Positions 1-6,037 of a stretch of 7,750 nucleotides of DNA are shown piece by piece. The stretch covers positions 1-7,750 of the forward strand of contig CAMMGP010000046.1 of assembly GCA_946496415.1 (NCBI GenBank), given 5' to 3'. A program made the position numbers and the translations under genes. The notes under the pieces are model-generated. The model was given only the letters and a program-made list of their open reading frames with translations. It was not told the origin of the DNA and did not search any database. This DNA is from an uncultured Clostridia bacterium (GTDB lineage Bacteria > Bacillota > Clostridia > Christensenellales > Aristaeellaceae). How positions within the stretch are numbered: position 1 is the stretch's first letter; every line of letters begins with the position of its first letter.

Positions 1-18
1 CCTTGCCGTCATGAAGGC

Positions 19-35
19 AAAGGCAGGGCCTTTTT
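19..35. terminator. Small hairpin with T run, possible terminator
   Basis: AAAGGC (19-24) and GCCTTT (28-33) form a 6-bp stem with a 3-nt loop. On the plus strand it runs into a five-T tract (31-35), so it could end a plus-strand gene lying left of the window. It also sits 9 bases past the stop codon of the minus-strand glycosyltransferase and could serve that operon, but on the minus strand the stem is followed by GCC rather than a T run. The stem is short and shares its T bases with the tail, so this is only a candidate. Confidence 0.4.
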
Positions 36-43
36 CGCGCCGC

Positions 44-1168
44 TTACGTTCGCAGCGCCACATCGCGCGCGGCCTCGGCGATGCGCTTGGCGTTGTCGAA
101 GCGGCGGTATTTCTGCTGCGAGGCGCGGATGCGCGCGAGTTCCTTGCCGTCTTCGGCGAGCAGCCGCTTCACCGCCGCGGGCAGCCGTTTGACCCCTTCG
201 GAGACGATGCCCAGCCCGTAATTTTCCACCAATTCCGGGTTTCCCTGTTCCTGCCCCGGCAGCGCGCCGGTGATGATCAGAGGCACGTTCATCACCACCG
301 CCTCGAAAAACGAATTGGGGCTGCCGCGGGCGATCATGATGTCGCTCTCCAGCATCAGGTTTTCAATCTCGGTGACAAAGCCGAGAATGCGCACGCGCTC
401 GCCATACTTGCGCTTGAGCAGCGCCTCCAGCCGCTTTTTCAGCTGCTTGTTGCGCCCGCAGACGATGGTCAGCGTCACGTCCGTCTTCGTCATCAGGGCG
501 AGCGCGTAAGAACCGAGCATGCCGCTGCCCTCGCCGCCGGACATCAAAAGGCAGCGCGCCGGGCGGGAGGGATCATAGGCCGGCTTTTCCACCTTCTGCG
601 CCAGATCGGTAAAGCGCCGGCGCGAGGGAAAGCCCACCTTGAGGATGCGCCCGCGTGGCACGCCGTAGGCAAGCGTGCGCTCCACGGCTTCGTCGGTGGC
701 GCAGATGGTCAGCGCCGAGCGCGCGTCGCACCAGGAGGGATGCACCGTCACCGGATCGGCCTGCACCGATACAAACGGTATGTCCAGCCCGTGCTCTTCG
801 CACACGGTCAGAAGCGAGGAATTGAACATGGGATGCGTGGTCACCACCGCGTCCGGCCGCTCCCGCGCCACCATCTCGATAAAGCGCTTCTCCGCCCAGG
901 TGGACATCAGCGAGCAATAGGTGGAATTGAACTTCGTGCCAAAGTCCCAGGTCATCTTCCAGAGGAACTTGGCATGCCGCGTGACCACGCCATAGCTGTC
1001 GCCCAGCGCGGTCACGGATTTGCCCACCAGATCCTCAAAGCCGTCCACCAGCTTGACCTCCACTTCGGGCATGTCCACGAACCAGTCCATCAGGGCGTCG
1101 GAGATGGACTTGTGCCCGCAACCCGTGTGCGAGGTGGTGATCAGCAGTATCTTTCTTTTTTCGCTCAT
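44..1168 (-). CDS. MGDG-synthase/MurG-like glycosyltransferase (GT28 type)
   Basis: This 374-residue protein is predicted to move a sugar from a nucleotide-sugar donor to a lipid acceptor at the inner face of the membrane, as monogalactosyl- or monoglucosyl-diacylglycerol synthases do. The N-terminal half looks like an MGDG_synth domain: a first beta strand (KILLITTS) followed by GCGHKS at residues 16-21, the acceptor-side glycine loop, then TTHP at 110-113. The C-terminal half is GT28-like: SGGEGSG at 210-216, VCGRN at 236-240, GFV at 263-265, SDIMIARGSPNSFFEA at 275-290 and a donor-site loop PGQEQGN at 304-310. Length is near the usual 370-400. No signal peptide or membrane span is seen, which fits a peripheral enzyme. 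The ATG overlaps the stop of the upstream phosphatase gene (ATGA, 1165-1168), and GAGGG at 1176-1180 gives a 7-nt spaced ribosome site. Acceptor and sugar cannot be read from sequence; a UgtP-like glucosyltransferase is an alternative. Confidence 0.9.
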   Translation of the reverse strand: MSEKRKILLITTSHTGCGHKSISDALMDWFVDMPEVEVKLVDGFEDLVGKSVTALGDSYGVVTRHAKFLWKMTWDFGTKFNSTYCSLMSTWAEKRFIEMVARERPDAVVTTHPMFNSSLLTVCEEHGLDIPFVSVQADPVTVHPSWCDARSALTICATDEAVERTLAYGVPRGRILKVGFPSRRRFTDLAQKVEKPAYDPSRPARCLLMSGGEGSGMLGSYALALMTKTDVTLTIVCGRNKQLKKRLEALLKRKYGERVRILGFVTEIENLMLESDIMIARGSPNSFFEAVVMNVPLIITGALPGQEQGNPELVENYGLGIVSEGVKRLPAAVKRLLAEDGKELARIRASQQKYRRFDNAKRIAEAARDVALRT

Positions 1169-1965
1169 GGACGCACCCTCACAGGCTCCGCGCCCGCGGG
1201 TATGTCGCCCACGCCGCGCAGCACGTAATGCGGCTGATAGGGATAGGTGGCCATGCTTTCCAGACTCGTCACGCCCGAGAGCACCAGCACCGTGTCCATG
1301 CCGGATTCGATGCCGGCCACCACGTCCGTATCCATGCGGTCGCCGATGATCACCGTATCTTCCGGCGCGGCGTTCAGGCGGCTCTGCGCGTGGCGCATCA
1401 TCAAAGGATTCGGCTTGCCGATGAAGTACGCCTGCCGTCCGCAGGCCATTTCGATGGGCGAGATCAGCGCGCGGCAGGCTGGGGCGATGCCGTTTTCCAC
1501 CGGGCCGGTGATATCCGGATTCGTTCCCAGAAGCTTGGCACCGTTGCGCACCAGATGCACGGCCTTCTGGATCTTTTCAAAGCTGTATCCGCTGGTTTCG
1601 CCCACCACCACATAGTCGGGGTTGACGTCGTTCATGGAAAAGCCCGCGTCGTAGAGCGCGCCCACCAATCCCGCCTCGCCGATGACATAGGCCGAGCCGC
1701 CGGGGCACTGGCTTTTCAGATAGCTGGCCGTGGCCAGAGCGCTGGTATAAAAGTGCTCTTCGCCCACGTCCAGCCCCAAACGATGCAGCTTTTGCTTCAG
1801 TTCCTTGGGGCTGCGCTCCGAGGAATTGGTCAAAAAGAGATATTCCTTGCCGTTTTTTTCCAGCCAGTCCACAAATTCCCGCACGCCGGGCAACAGCAGG
1901 TTGCCGTGATAGATCACGCCGTCCATATCGCTGATAAACGCTTTTTTACGCTTGAGATCTTCCAA
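1165..1965 (-). CDS. NagD/AraL-like HAD-IIA phosphatase
   Basis: This 266-residue cytosolic phosphatase belongs to the haloacid dehalogenase superfamily, subclass IIA. All four motifs are visible: motif I DMDGV at residues 13-17 (Asp13 nucleophile, Asp15 acid/base), motif II TNSS at 46-49, motif III Lys184 in GKPNP, and motif IV GDRMDTDV at 209-216 with the Mg-binding aspartates. The alpha/beta cap between motifs II and III (roughly 80-180) is typical of NagD, AraL and 4-nitrophenylphosphatase-like enzymes that take sugar phosphates, nucleotides or glycerol phosphates; the substrate cannot be told here. The start is TTG: no ATG lies upstream in frame, the next in-frame ATG is inside motif I, and AAGGAG at 1975-1980 sits 9 nt before the TTG. 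It is the first gene of a minus-strand operon, and its TGA overlaps the ATG of the glycosyltransferase gene, suggesting translational coupling. Confidence 0.93.
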   Translation of the reverse strand: MEDLKRKKAFISDMDGVIYHGNLLLPGVREFVDWLEKNGKEYLFLTNSSERSPKELKQKLHRLGLDVGEEHFYTSALATASYLKSQCPGGSAYVIGEAGLVGALYDAGFSMNDVNPDYVVVGETSGYSFEKIQKAVHLVRNGAKLLGTNPDITGPVENGIAPACRALISPIEMACGRQAYFIGKPNPLMMRHAQSRLNAAPEDTVIIGDRMDTDVVAGIESGMDTVLVLSGVTSLESMATYPYQPHYVLRGVGDIPAGAEPVRVRP

Positions 1966-1974
1966 TTCTCCCCA

Positions 1975-2003
1975 CTCCTTTGCCCGCGCGCTTCCCTGCG
2001 CGC
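1975..2003 (-). promoter_or_regulatory. Leader hairpin and ribosome site of HAD-phosphatase gene
   Basis: Read on the minus strand, GCGCGC (2003-1998), a 6-nt loop and GCGCGC (1991-1986) form a perfect 6-bp GC stem inside the predicted leader. Four bases later comes the Shine-Dalgarno core (1981-1975, CAAAGGAG context), then 9 nt to the TTG start at 1965. The ribosome site is strong enough to fix the TTG start. Whether the hairpin next to it affects translation is inference. Confidence 0.5.
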
Positions 2004-2015
2004 ATACCTGCCCCT

Positions 2016-2044
2016 ATTATACATGATAGAATGCATTTTGAAAA
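2016..2044 (-). promoter_or_regulatory. Promoter of HAD-phosphatase/glycosyltransferase operon
   Basis: On the minus strand a perfect TATAAT -10 box lies at 2021-2016. Seventeen bases upstream is TTTTCA (2044-2039), matching 4 of 6 -35 bases. A better-looking TTGACT (2049-2044) is 22 bases from the -10 box, too far for usual sigma-A use. Transcription would start near 2009, giving a leader of about 44 nt before the TTG start. Its -35 region lies back to back with that of the divergent glycosylase promoter. Confidence 0.6.
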
Positions 2045-2052
2045 GTCAAACT

Positions 2053-2081
2053 TTGCTTTCTGTGGGGATTTCTGCTATAAT
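2053..2081 (+). promoter_or_regulatory. Extended -10 promoter of DNA glycosylase operon
   Basis: TGCTATAAT at 2073-2081 is a perfect -10 box (2076-2081) with the extended -10 TG. The -35 hexamer at 17-bp spacing, TTGCTT (2053-2058), is weak (3 of 6), as is common when an extended -10 is present. Counting the last T of the -10 box as -7 puts +1 at 2088, the A of the ATG. No purine-rich ribosome site lies between the -10 box and the ATG. Confidence 0.65.
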
Positions 2082-2088
2082 ATCCCCA
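2063..2088. promoter_or_regulatory. Inverted repeat over glycosylase -10 box, possible operator
   Basis: TGGGGAT (2063-2069) and ATCCCCA (2082-2088) are perfect 7-bp inverted arms separated by 12 bp. The dyad covers the spacer, the -10 box and the start point, where a dimeric repressor would block transcription. It does not match the Gram-positive LexA box (GAAC-N4-GTTC). Binding is inference; the same bases in a short transcript would not form a hairpin, because the left arm lies upstream of the predicted start. Confidence 0.35.
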
Positions 2089-2573
2089 TGGAAAGGATCA
2101 CAGGTTTCTCGCCCGTGGCGGGGGCGGATTGCCGCCTTGTCATTCTCGGCACCGCGCCGAGCGCAGAATCGCTGCGGGCCGGGTATTACTACGCCCACCC
2201 GCGCAATGCCTTCTGGCGCGTGCTCGCCGATACATTTGACGCGCCCGTTCCGCAAACGGTGGGGGAGAAGGAGAACCTGCTTTTTAAGAATCGCCTCGCC
2301 CTCTGGGACGTGCTCTGCGCCTGCGCGCGCCGCGGCTCTCTGGACAGCGCCATCCGCGATCCGCAGGTCAACGACTTTGCCGCTTTCTTCGCCGCCCATC
2401 CGGGGATCACGCGCGTGCTTTTCAACGGCGCGGCGGCGGAAAAACTCTTCTTTCGCTTCTGCGGGGAAGCGCTTCAGGGCCGCGCGGCCGCGCGCCTGCC
2501 CTCCACCAGCCCTGCCTATACGCTTCCATACGCGCAAAAACTGGAGATTTGGAGAAAGGAACTTCTGCGATGA
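2088..2573 (+). CDS. Hypoxanthine/deoxyinosine-type DNA glycosylase (UDG superfamily)
   Basis: This 161-residue protein belongs to the uracil-DNA glycosylase superfamily and most resembles the DNA-deoxyinosine glycosylase group (UDG family 6, TIGR04274-like), which removes deaminated bases such as hypoxanthine and starts base-excision repair. Seen in sequence: an N-terminal GFSPV (6-10), strand RLVILG and loop GTAPS (21-25, usually GSFPS), then YYYAHPRNAFW (33-43) with Asn40 at the expected catalytic position, LWDVL, GSLDSAI and VNDF in the middle, and a C-terminal STSPAYT loop for DNA binding. Members usually have Asn after STSPA; here it is Tyr. The ATG at 2088 was chosen because the frame upstream encodes no family-like sequence and the family normally begins just before GF-PV. 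No Shine-Dalgarno is present, and the promoter implies a leaderless mRNA. Its TGA overlaps the phosphorylase ATG (2570-2573). A Mug-like G:T/U glycosylase is the main alternative. Confidence 0.85.
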   Translation: MERITGFSPVAGADCRLVILGTAPSAESLRAGYYYAHPRNAFWRVLADTFDAPVPQTVGEKENLLFKNRLALWDVLCACARRGSLDSAIRDPQVNDFAAFFAAHPGITRVLFNGAAAEKLFFRFCGEALQGRAAARLPSTSPAYTLPYAQKLEIWRKELLR

Positions 2574-3883
2574 CGAACATACTGCCCAACGCGATCCTGC
2601 GCAAAAAGCGCTTTGGCGGCGAACTCAATGAGGCCGAGATCCGCGCCTTTGTGCGCGGCGTGACCGACGGAAGCTGGGCCGACTATCAAACCTCCGCCCT
2701 GCTGATGGCCATCTGCATCCACGGCATGAGCGACCGCGAGACGCTGGCGCTGACGCTGGCCATGGCCAAATCCGGCGATACGCTGGACCTAAAGGACATC
2801 CCCGGCATTAAGGCCGACAAACACTCCACCGGCGGCGTGGGCGACACCACCAGCCTCATCCTCGTACCCCTCGCGGCCGCCTGCGGCCTCAAGGTGGCGA
2901 AGATGTCCGGCCGCGGGCTGGGCTTCACCGGCGGCACGCTGGACAAACTCGAATCTATCCCCGGCATGCGCGTTGACCTGGACGTTGACGAATTCAAGGC
3001 CATCGTCCGCTCCGTCGGCTGCGCTATCGCCGGCCAGACCGCCGAACTGGCCCCGGCGGACAAGGTGCTCTACGCCCTGCGCGACGTCACCGAAACGGTG
3101 GACTGCCTGCCGCTGGTCGTCTCCTCCATCCTCTCGAAAAAACTGGCCGCCGGCTGCGACGTGGTGGTGCTCGATGTCAAGACCGGCTCCGGCGCCATCA
3201 TGGACACGCCGGAAAAGTCCCGCAAACTGGCCGAGGACATGGTGCGCATCGGCAACCTCAGCGGCCGCCGCTTTTCGGCGCTGATTACCGATATGGATCA
3301 GCCCCTGGGCATGTACATCGGCAACGCCCTTGAGGTAGAGGAGGCCATCGACGTGCTCGCCGGCCGCACGACCGGCCCCTTGCGCGACGTGGCCCTCACG
3401 CTCGGCGCGCACATGCTGAAAAACGCCGAACTCGCCCCCACGGTGGAGGCGGGCAGGGCCATGCTCACGGAGAAGATCGAAAACGGCGCGGGCCTTGCCA
3501 AGTTTGCCGAGATGATCAGGGCGCAGGGCGGCGATCCCCGCGTCTGCGAGGACACCGGTCTGCTCCCCAAGGCCAGCCGCAAGATCGCCATGCCCGCCCC
3601 GGACGATGGCTACATCGCTGCCATCCGCACATCGGAGGTCGGCAATGCCGCCCGCCTCCTCGGCGCGGGGAGGCTGCGCAAGGAGGACGCCATCGACCCC
3701 GCAGTGGGCATCGTCATGCAGCGCCGCGTGGGCGAATACGTCCGCCGCGGCGACGCGCTGCTCACCATCCACGCCAACGCCCATTCGGACGTTGCCGGCG
3801 CGCTCAACATACTCGGCAAGGCGTTCAAGTTCTCGCCCGACGCCGTGACGCCTCCGGAGCTGATCCATGCGGTGGTGGAATAG
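2570..3883 (+). CDS. pdp: Thymidine/pyrimidine-nucleoside phosphorylase (Pdp/DeoA)
   Basis: This enzyme splits thymidine, deoxyuridine or uridine with phosphate into the free base and (deoxy)ribose 1-phosphate in cytosolic pyrimidine salvage. The 437-residue length matches DeoA (440) and Bacillus Pdp (about 433). Domains in order: alpha-helical Glycos_trans_3N (about 1-65), Glycos_trans_3 with phosphate-binding KHSTGGVGD at 84-92 and family signature SGRGLGFTGGTLDKLE at 113-128, pyrimidine-binding Arg171, Ser186 and Lys190 at the same numbers as in E. coli DeoA, LDVKTGSGA at 201-209, and a C-terminal PYNP_C domain from about 345. All key residues are present, so it should be active. The ATG at 2570 has AAGGA (2556-2560) 9 nt upstream and overlaps the glycosylase stop; an in-frame TTG at 2549 lacks family-like sequence and a better ribosome site. 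Overall sequence resembles Gram-positive Pdp, so broad pyrimidine specificity is likely; deoA is the alternative symbol. Confidence 0.96.
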   Translation: MTNILPNAILRKKRFGGELNEAEIRAFVRGVTDGSWADYQTSALLMAICIHGMSDRETLALTLAMAKSGDTLDLKDIPGIKADKHSTGGVGDTTSLILVPLAAACGLKVAKMSGRGLGFTGGTLDKLESIPGMRVDLDVDEFKAIVRSVGCAIAGQTAELAPADKVLYALRDVTETVDCLPLVVSSILSKKLAAGCDVVVLDVKTGSGAIMDTPEKSRKLAEDMVRIGNLSGRRFSALITDMDQPLGMYIGNALEVEEAIDVLAGRTTGPLRDVALTLGAHMLKNAELAPTVEAGRAMLTEKIENGAGLAKFAEMIRAQGGDPRVCEDTGLLPKASRKIAMPAPDDGYIAAIRTSEVGNAARLLGAGRLRKEDAIDPAVGIVMQRRVGEYVRRGDALLTIHANAHSDVAGALNILGKAFKFSPDAVTPPELIHAVVE

Positions 3884-4790
3884 CGCTCTGCGCGGCTTAA
3901 AGCGCGTCGCGCTGTGCAAGGAGGGCGGCGCGCGCGCCGCCTGGAAGCTGCTCTTTGCCTACGCCGCCTATCTGCTCTGGGCCTGGCTCGTCACGTATCT
4001 GCTCTCGCTGGGCTTTGGCGCGCTCTTTGGCGCGTGGGGCCTCTCCGCCGCCACCGCCGTGCGCGCGCCTTCCTGGGCACAGTGGCTCTTTGCCAACTAC
4101 GGCCGCTTTATCTCGCTTGTTTCCAGCTTCGGCGCCATCGCCCTCGCCCATGGCCTTCTGCGCCTGCTCGCGGGCGGGAAGATGGAAAAACTGCGCCCGC
4201 GCGATCTGACCATGGGTGCGCTCTGGGGCCTTATCCCCGTGCTCGCCGGCGCGGCGCTGTTCCTCCTCATGGACTCCATGCGCCTTTACGAGCGGACGTT
4301 CTCGCTGACCCCGGACCTTCTCTGGATGCTGGCCGTCTACTTCGCCGCGGCGCTGGCTGAGGAGCGCTTCGCCCGCGGCCTCACCATGCGCGTGGCCTCC
4401 TTGCACGCCCATCCCCTCTGGGGCTATGTCGCCTCGGCCGTCATGCTGCTGGCCATCACCGGCAGCTACGCCCTGCCGCCGCTGGGCATCGTCAATATGC
4501 TGCTCACTGCCGTTCTCTGCGCCCATTTGAGTGCTACAAGCCATGCCGGGGCCGCCGTGGGGCTGCGCTGCGCCTGGAGTTGGGCGTCCAACGCCCTTGT
4601 CGCCTTCCCCGGCGGCAACGCCGCCTCCCGGCCCGTCCTGCAGCTTTATGAAGTCTCGGAGCACTGGCTCACCGGCGGCGCAAGCGGCCTCATCTGCGGC
4701 GCGTGGATGCCGCCCGTCCTCCTCCCCCTGAGCCTCTGGCCCTCCCGCCGGCCCCGGCGCACACTCCTGCGCCGCAAGGAAGCGAAATAA
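3867..4790 (+). CDS. Multi-pass membrane protein, degenerate CPBP (CAAX-protease-like) family
   Basis: The 307-residue protein has about seven or eight hydrophobic segments (roughly 26-52, 80-102, 115-136, 149-168, 183-198, 205-222, 228-245 and 269-291) and a basic C-terminal tail (PSRRPRRTLLRRK). The layout matches CPBP intramembrane proteases/bacteriocin-immunity proteins: EERFARG at 165-171 corresponds to the EExxxR motif, and an LTGGASGL stretch at 268-275 matches the late TGG-fG element of one subgroup. However, the expected FxxxH position reads LLAIT (195-199), and the GLHxxWN element reads GLRCAWS (232-238), so both metal-binding histidines and the Asn are missing by this alignment. 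Catalysis is therefore doubtful; a scaffold or regulatory role is possible. The gene overlaps the phosphorylase by 17 bp, with GGAG (3856-3859) 7 nt before its ATG, so it is third in the operon. The family call is by eye; an unrelated membrane protein remains possible. Confidence 0.72.
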   Translation: MRWWNSALRGLKRVALCKEGGARAAWKLLFAYAAYLLWAWLVTYLLSLGFGALFGAWGLSAATAVRAPSWAQWLFANYGRFISLVSSFGAIALAHGLLRLLAGGKMEKLRPRDLTMGALWGLIPVLAGAALFLLMDSMRLYERTFSLTPDLLWMLAVYFAAALAEERFARGLTMRVASLHAHPLWGYVASAVMLLAITGSYALPPLGIVNMLLTAVLCAHLSATSHAGAAVGLRCAWSWASNALVAFPGGNAASRPVLQLYEVSEHWLTGGASGLICGAWMPPVLLPLSLWPSRRPRRTLLRRKEAK

Positions 4791-4799
4791 CGCCGCAAT

Positions 4800-4821
4800 G
4801 CCCCGCGCCCCCGCGCGGGGC
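4800..4821 (+). terminator. GC-rich hairpin after the glycosylase operon
   Basis: GCCCCGCGC (4800-4808) and GCGCGGGGC (4813-4821) form a perfect 9-bp stem with a CCCC loop, starting 10 bases after the membrane-protein stop codon. A second short stem follows (TGCGC 4826-4830 with GCGCA 4835-4839). No T run follows either, so it is not a canonical intrinsic terminator; it may be a weak or Rho-assisted stop, or protect the mRNA 3' end. Confidence 0.4.
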
Positions 4822-4882
4822 GTTCTGCGCGCCTGCGCAAACGTATAACGCAAAATTATAGTTCAGTATCTGCGATAAGTAT

Positions 4883-4911
4883 TTGACATGCGTCCTCGCC
4901 GGTGGTACGAT
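4883..4911 (+). promoter_or_regulatory. Promoter of aldo/keto reductase-CMD operon
   Basis: A perfect -35 TTGACA (4883-4888) is followed after 17 bp by TACGAT (4906-4911), with an extended -10 TG at 4903-4904. The predicted start is 4918. The stretch upstream (about 4839-4882) is clearly AT-rich against its surroundings and could act as an UP element. It also contains a short dyad, TATC-TGC-GATA (4867-4877), just upstream of the -35, a possible regulator site. Confidence 0.75.
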
Positions 4912-4916
4912 ACGGT

Positions 4917-4966
4917 TGTTCGCGGGAAGCCCCGTTCTTTCGCAGGGCGCGCCCGCGCCGCGAACA
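4917..4966 (+). promoter_or_regulatory. Stem-loop at 5' end of reductase mRNA
   Basis: TGTTCGCGG (4917-4925) pairs perfectly with CCGCGAACA (4958-4966), so the transcript would begin almost exactly at the base of a long-range stem. A competing pairing exists between CGCGGG (4921-4926) and CCCGCG (4952-4957). The loop also holds the palindrome GGGCGCGCCC (4945-4954). The Shine-Dalgarno AAGGAGG at 4976-4982 lies outside all of these, so the structure may stabilise the mRNA rather than hide the ribosome site. It matches no riboswitch class I recognise. Confidence 0.45.
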
Positions 4967-4987
4967 CCGCTTTGGAAGGAGGATACT

Positions 4988-6025
4988 ATGCGTTACACGA
5001 AACTTGGCAACGCCGATTTGACCGTCTCCCGCGTCTGTCTGGGCTGCATGGGTTTTGGCGACCCCGCGCGCGGCCAGCACACCTGGACGCTGGACGAGGA
5101 GCATTCCCGCGCCATCATCCGTCAGGCGCTGGAGGCGGGAATCAACTTCTTCGACACCGCCATCGCCTACCAGAGCGGCACCAGCGAACAGTACCTTGGC
5201 CGCGCCCTGCGCGACTTCGCCCGCCGCGACGATGTGGTGGTGGCCACGAAGTTTCTGCCCCGCACCAACGAGGAAATCTCCGCCGGCGTCAGCGGTCAGG
5301 AGCACATCCGCCGCATGCTGGACAGGAGCCTGCAAAACCTCGGCATGGATCACGTCGATCTCTACATCTACCACATGTGGGACTACCAGACGCCGCTTTT
5401 CGACATCATGGACGGCCTCAACGAAGCCGTCAAAGCCGGCAAGGCGCGCCATATCGGCATCTCGAACTGCTACGCCTACCAGTTGGCCCAGGCCAACGCG
5501 CTGGCGGAGAAGGAGGGCTTTGCCAAGTTTGTCTCCGTGCAGGGCCACTACAACCTCATCTTCCGCGAGGAGGAACGGGAAATGGCCAGGCTCTGCCATG
5601 CGGACAACATCGCCATGACCCCATACAGCGCCCTGGCCGGGGGCCGCCTCTCCAGGCACCCGGGCGAGACCTCCAAGCGCCTTGAAGAAGACGGTTATGC
5701 CCGCCTCAAGTACGATCAGACCCGTCAGCAGGACGAAGCGATCATTCGCCGCGTCGCGGAACTTGCTGACGCGCACGGCACGACGATGACGGCGGTCGCC
5801 CTCGCATGGCTCATGACCAGGGTAACCGCTCCGGTGGTGGGCGCGACCAAACCGCATCATATCGCGGGCATGGCCGCCGCTGTCGAACTGCAACTCACGC
5901 CCGAGGAATGCGCCTATCTCGAAGCGCCCTACGTCCCGCACGCACTCGTCGGCGTCATGGCGCAAAACACCGCCGCCAGCGCGCAGAGCGCCCACGTCTG
6001 GAGCGTGGGCGAACAGACCATATAG
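4988..6025 (+). CDS. Aldo/keto reductase family oxidoreductase
   Basis: This 345-residue cytosolic enzyme is predicted to reduce aldehydes or ketones with NAD(P)H. The (beta/alpha)8 family tetrad is complete: Asp56 and Tyr61 in FFDTAIAY, Lys88 in ATKF, and His129 in YIYHMWDY. The N-terminal RYTKLGNADLTVSRVCLGCMGFG and the central HIGISNCYAYQL match the YajO/YghZ-like (AKR11-14 type) branch, and the C-terminal VVGATKPHH is the usual cofactor phosphate/adenine-side region. Length fits this branch. The ATG at 4988 has a strong AAGGAGG (4976-4982) at 5-nt spacing; the frame stays open upstream, but that part overlaps the promoter and lacks family-like sequence. It is the first gene of an operon, with its own strong promoter, and the CMD-family gene follows 12 bp after its stop. 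The substrate is not readable. Confidence 0.95.
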   Translation: MRYTKLGNADLTVSRVCLGCMGFGDPARGQHTWTLDEEHSRAIIRQALEAGINFFDTAIAYQSGTSEQYLGRALRDFARRDDVVVATKFLPRTNEEISAGVSGQEHIRRMLDRSLQNLGMDHVDLYIYHMWDYQTPLFDIMDGLNEAVKAGKARHIGISNCYAYQLAQANALAEKEGFAKFVSVQGHYNLIFREEEREMARLCHADNIAMTPYSALAGGRLSRHPGETSKRLEEDGYARLKYDQTRQQDEAIIRRVAELADAHGTTMTAVALAWLMTRVTAPVVGATKPHHIAGMAAAVELQLTPEECAYLEAPYVPHALVGVMAQNTAASAQSAHVWSVGEQTI

Positions 6026-6037
6026 GAGGGAACGGCC

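Noticed and set aside
11..1228. Long plus-strand open frame (405 residues) opposite the glycosyltransferase
   Set aside because: It is rich in His, Arg, Gly and Ala with no family-like motifs, as expected for the antisense of a GC-rich gene; the minus-strand frame has complete GT motifs.
2044..2049. TTGACT as the -35 box for the minus-strand promoter
   Set aside because: It is 22 bp from the TATAAT box, too far for normal sigma-A recognition; the weaker TTTTCA at 17 bp fits better.
1980..2087. An earlier start for the glycosylase adding 36 residues
   Set aside because: The extra residues overlap both promoters and resemble no family sequence; the family begins near the residue encoded at 2088.
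2549..2569. TTG start for the phosphorylase 7 codons upstream
   Set aside because: The ATG at 2570 has AAGGA at 9-nt spacing and matches the usual family start and the E. coli residue numbering.
1228..2631. Plus-strand open frame of 467 residues crossing the HAD gene, the promoter region and the glycosylase
   Set aside because: It crosses a divergent promoter region and two well-supported genes in other frames, and has no recognisable domain.
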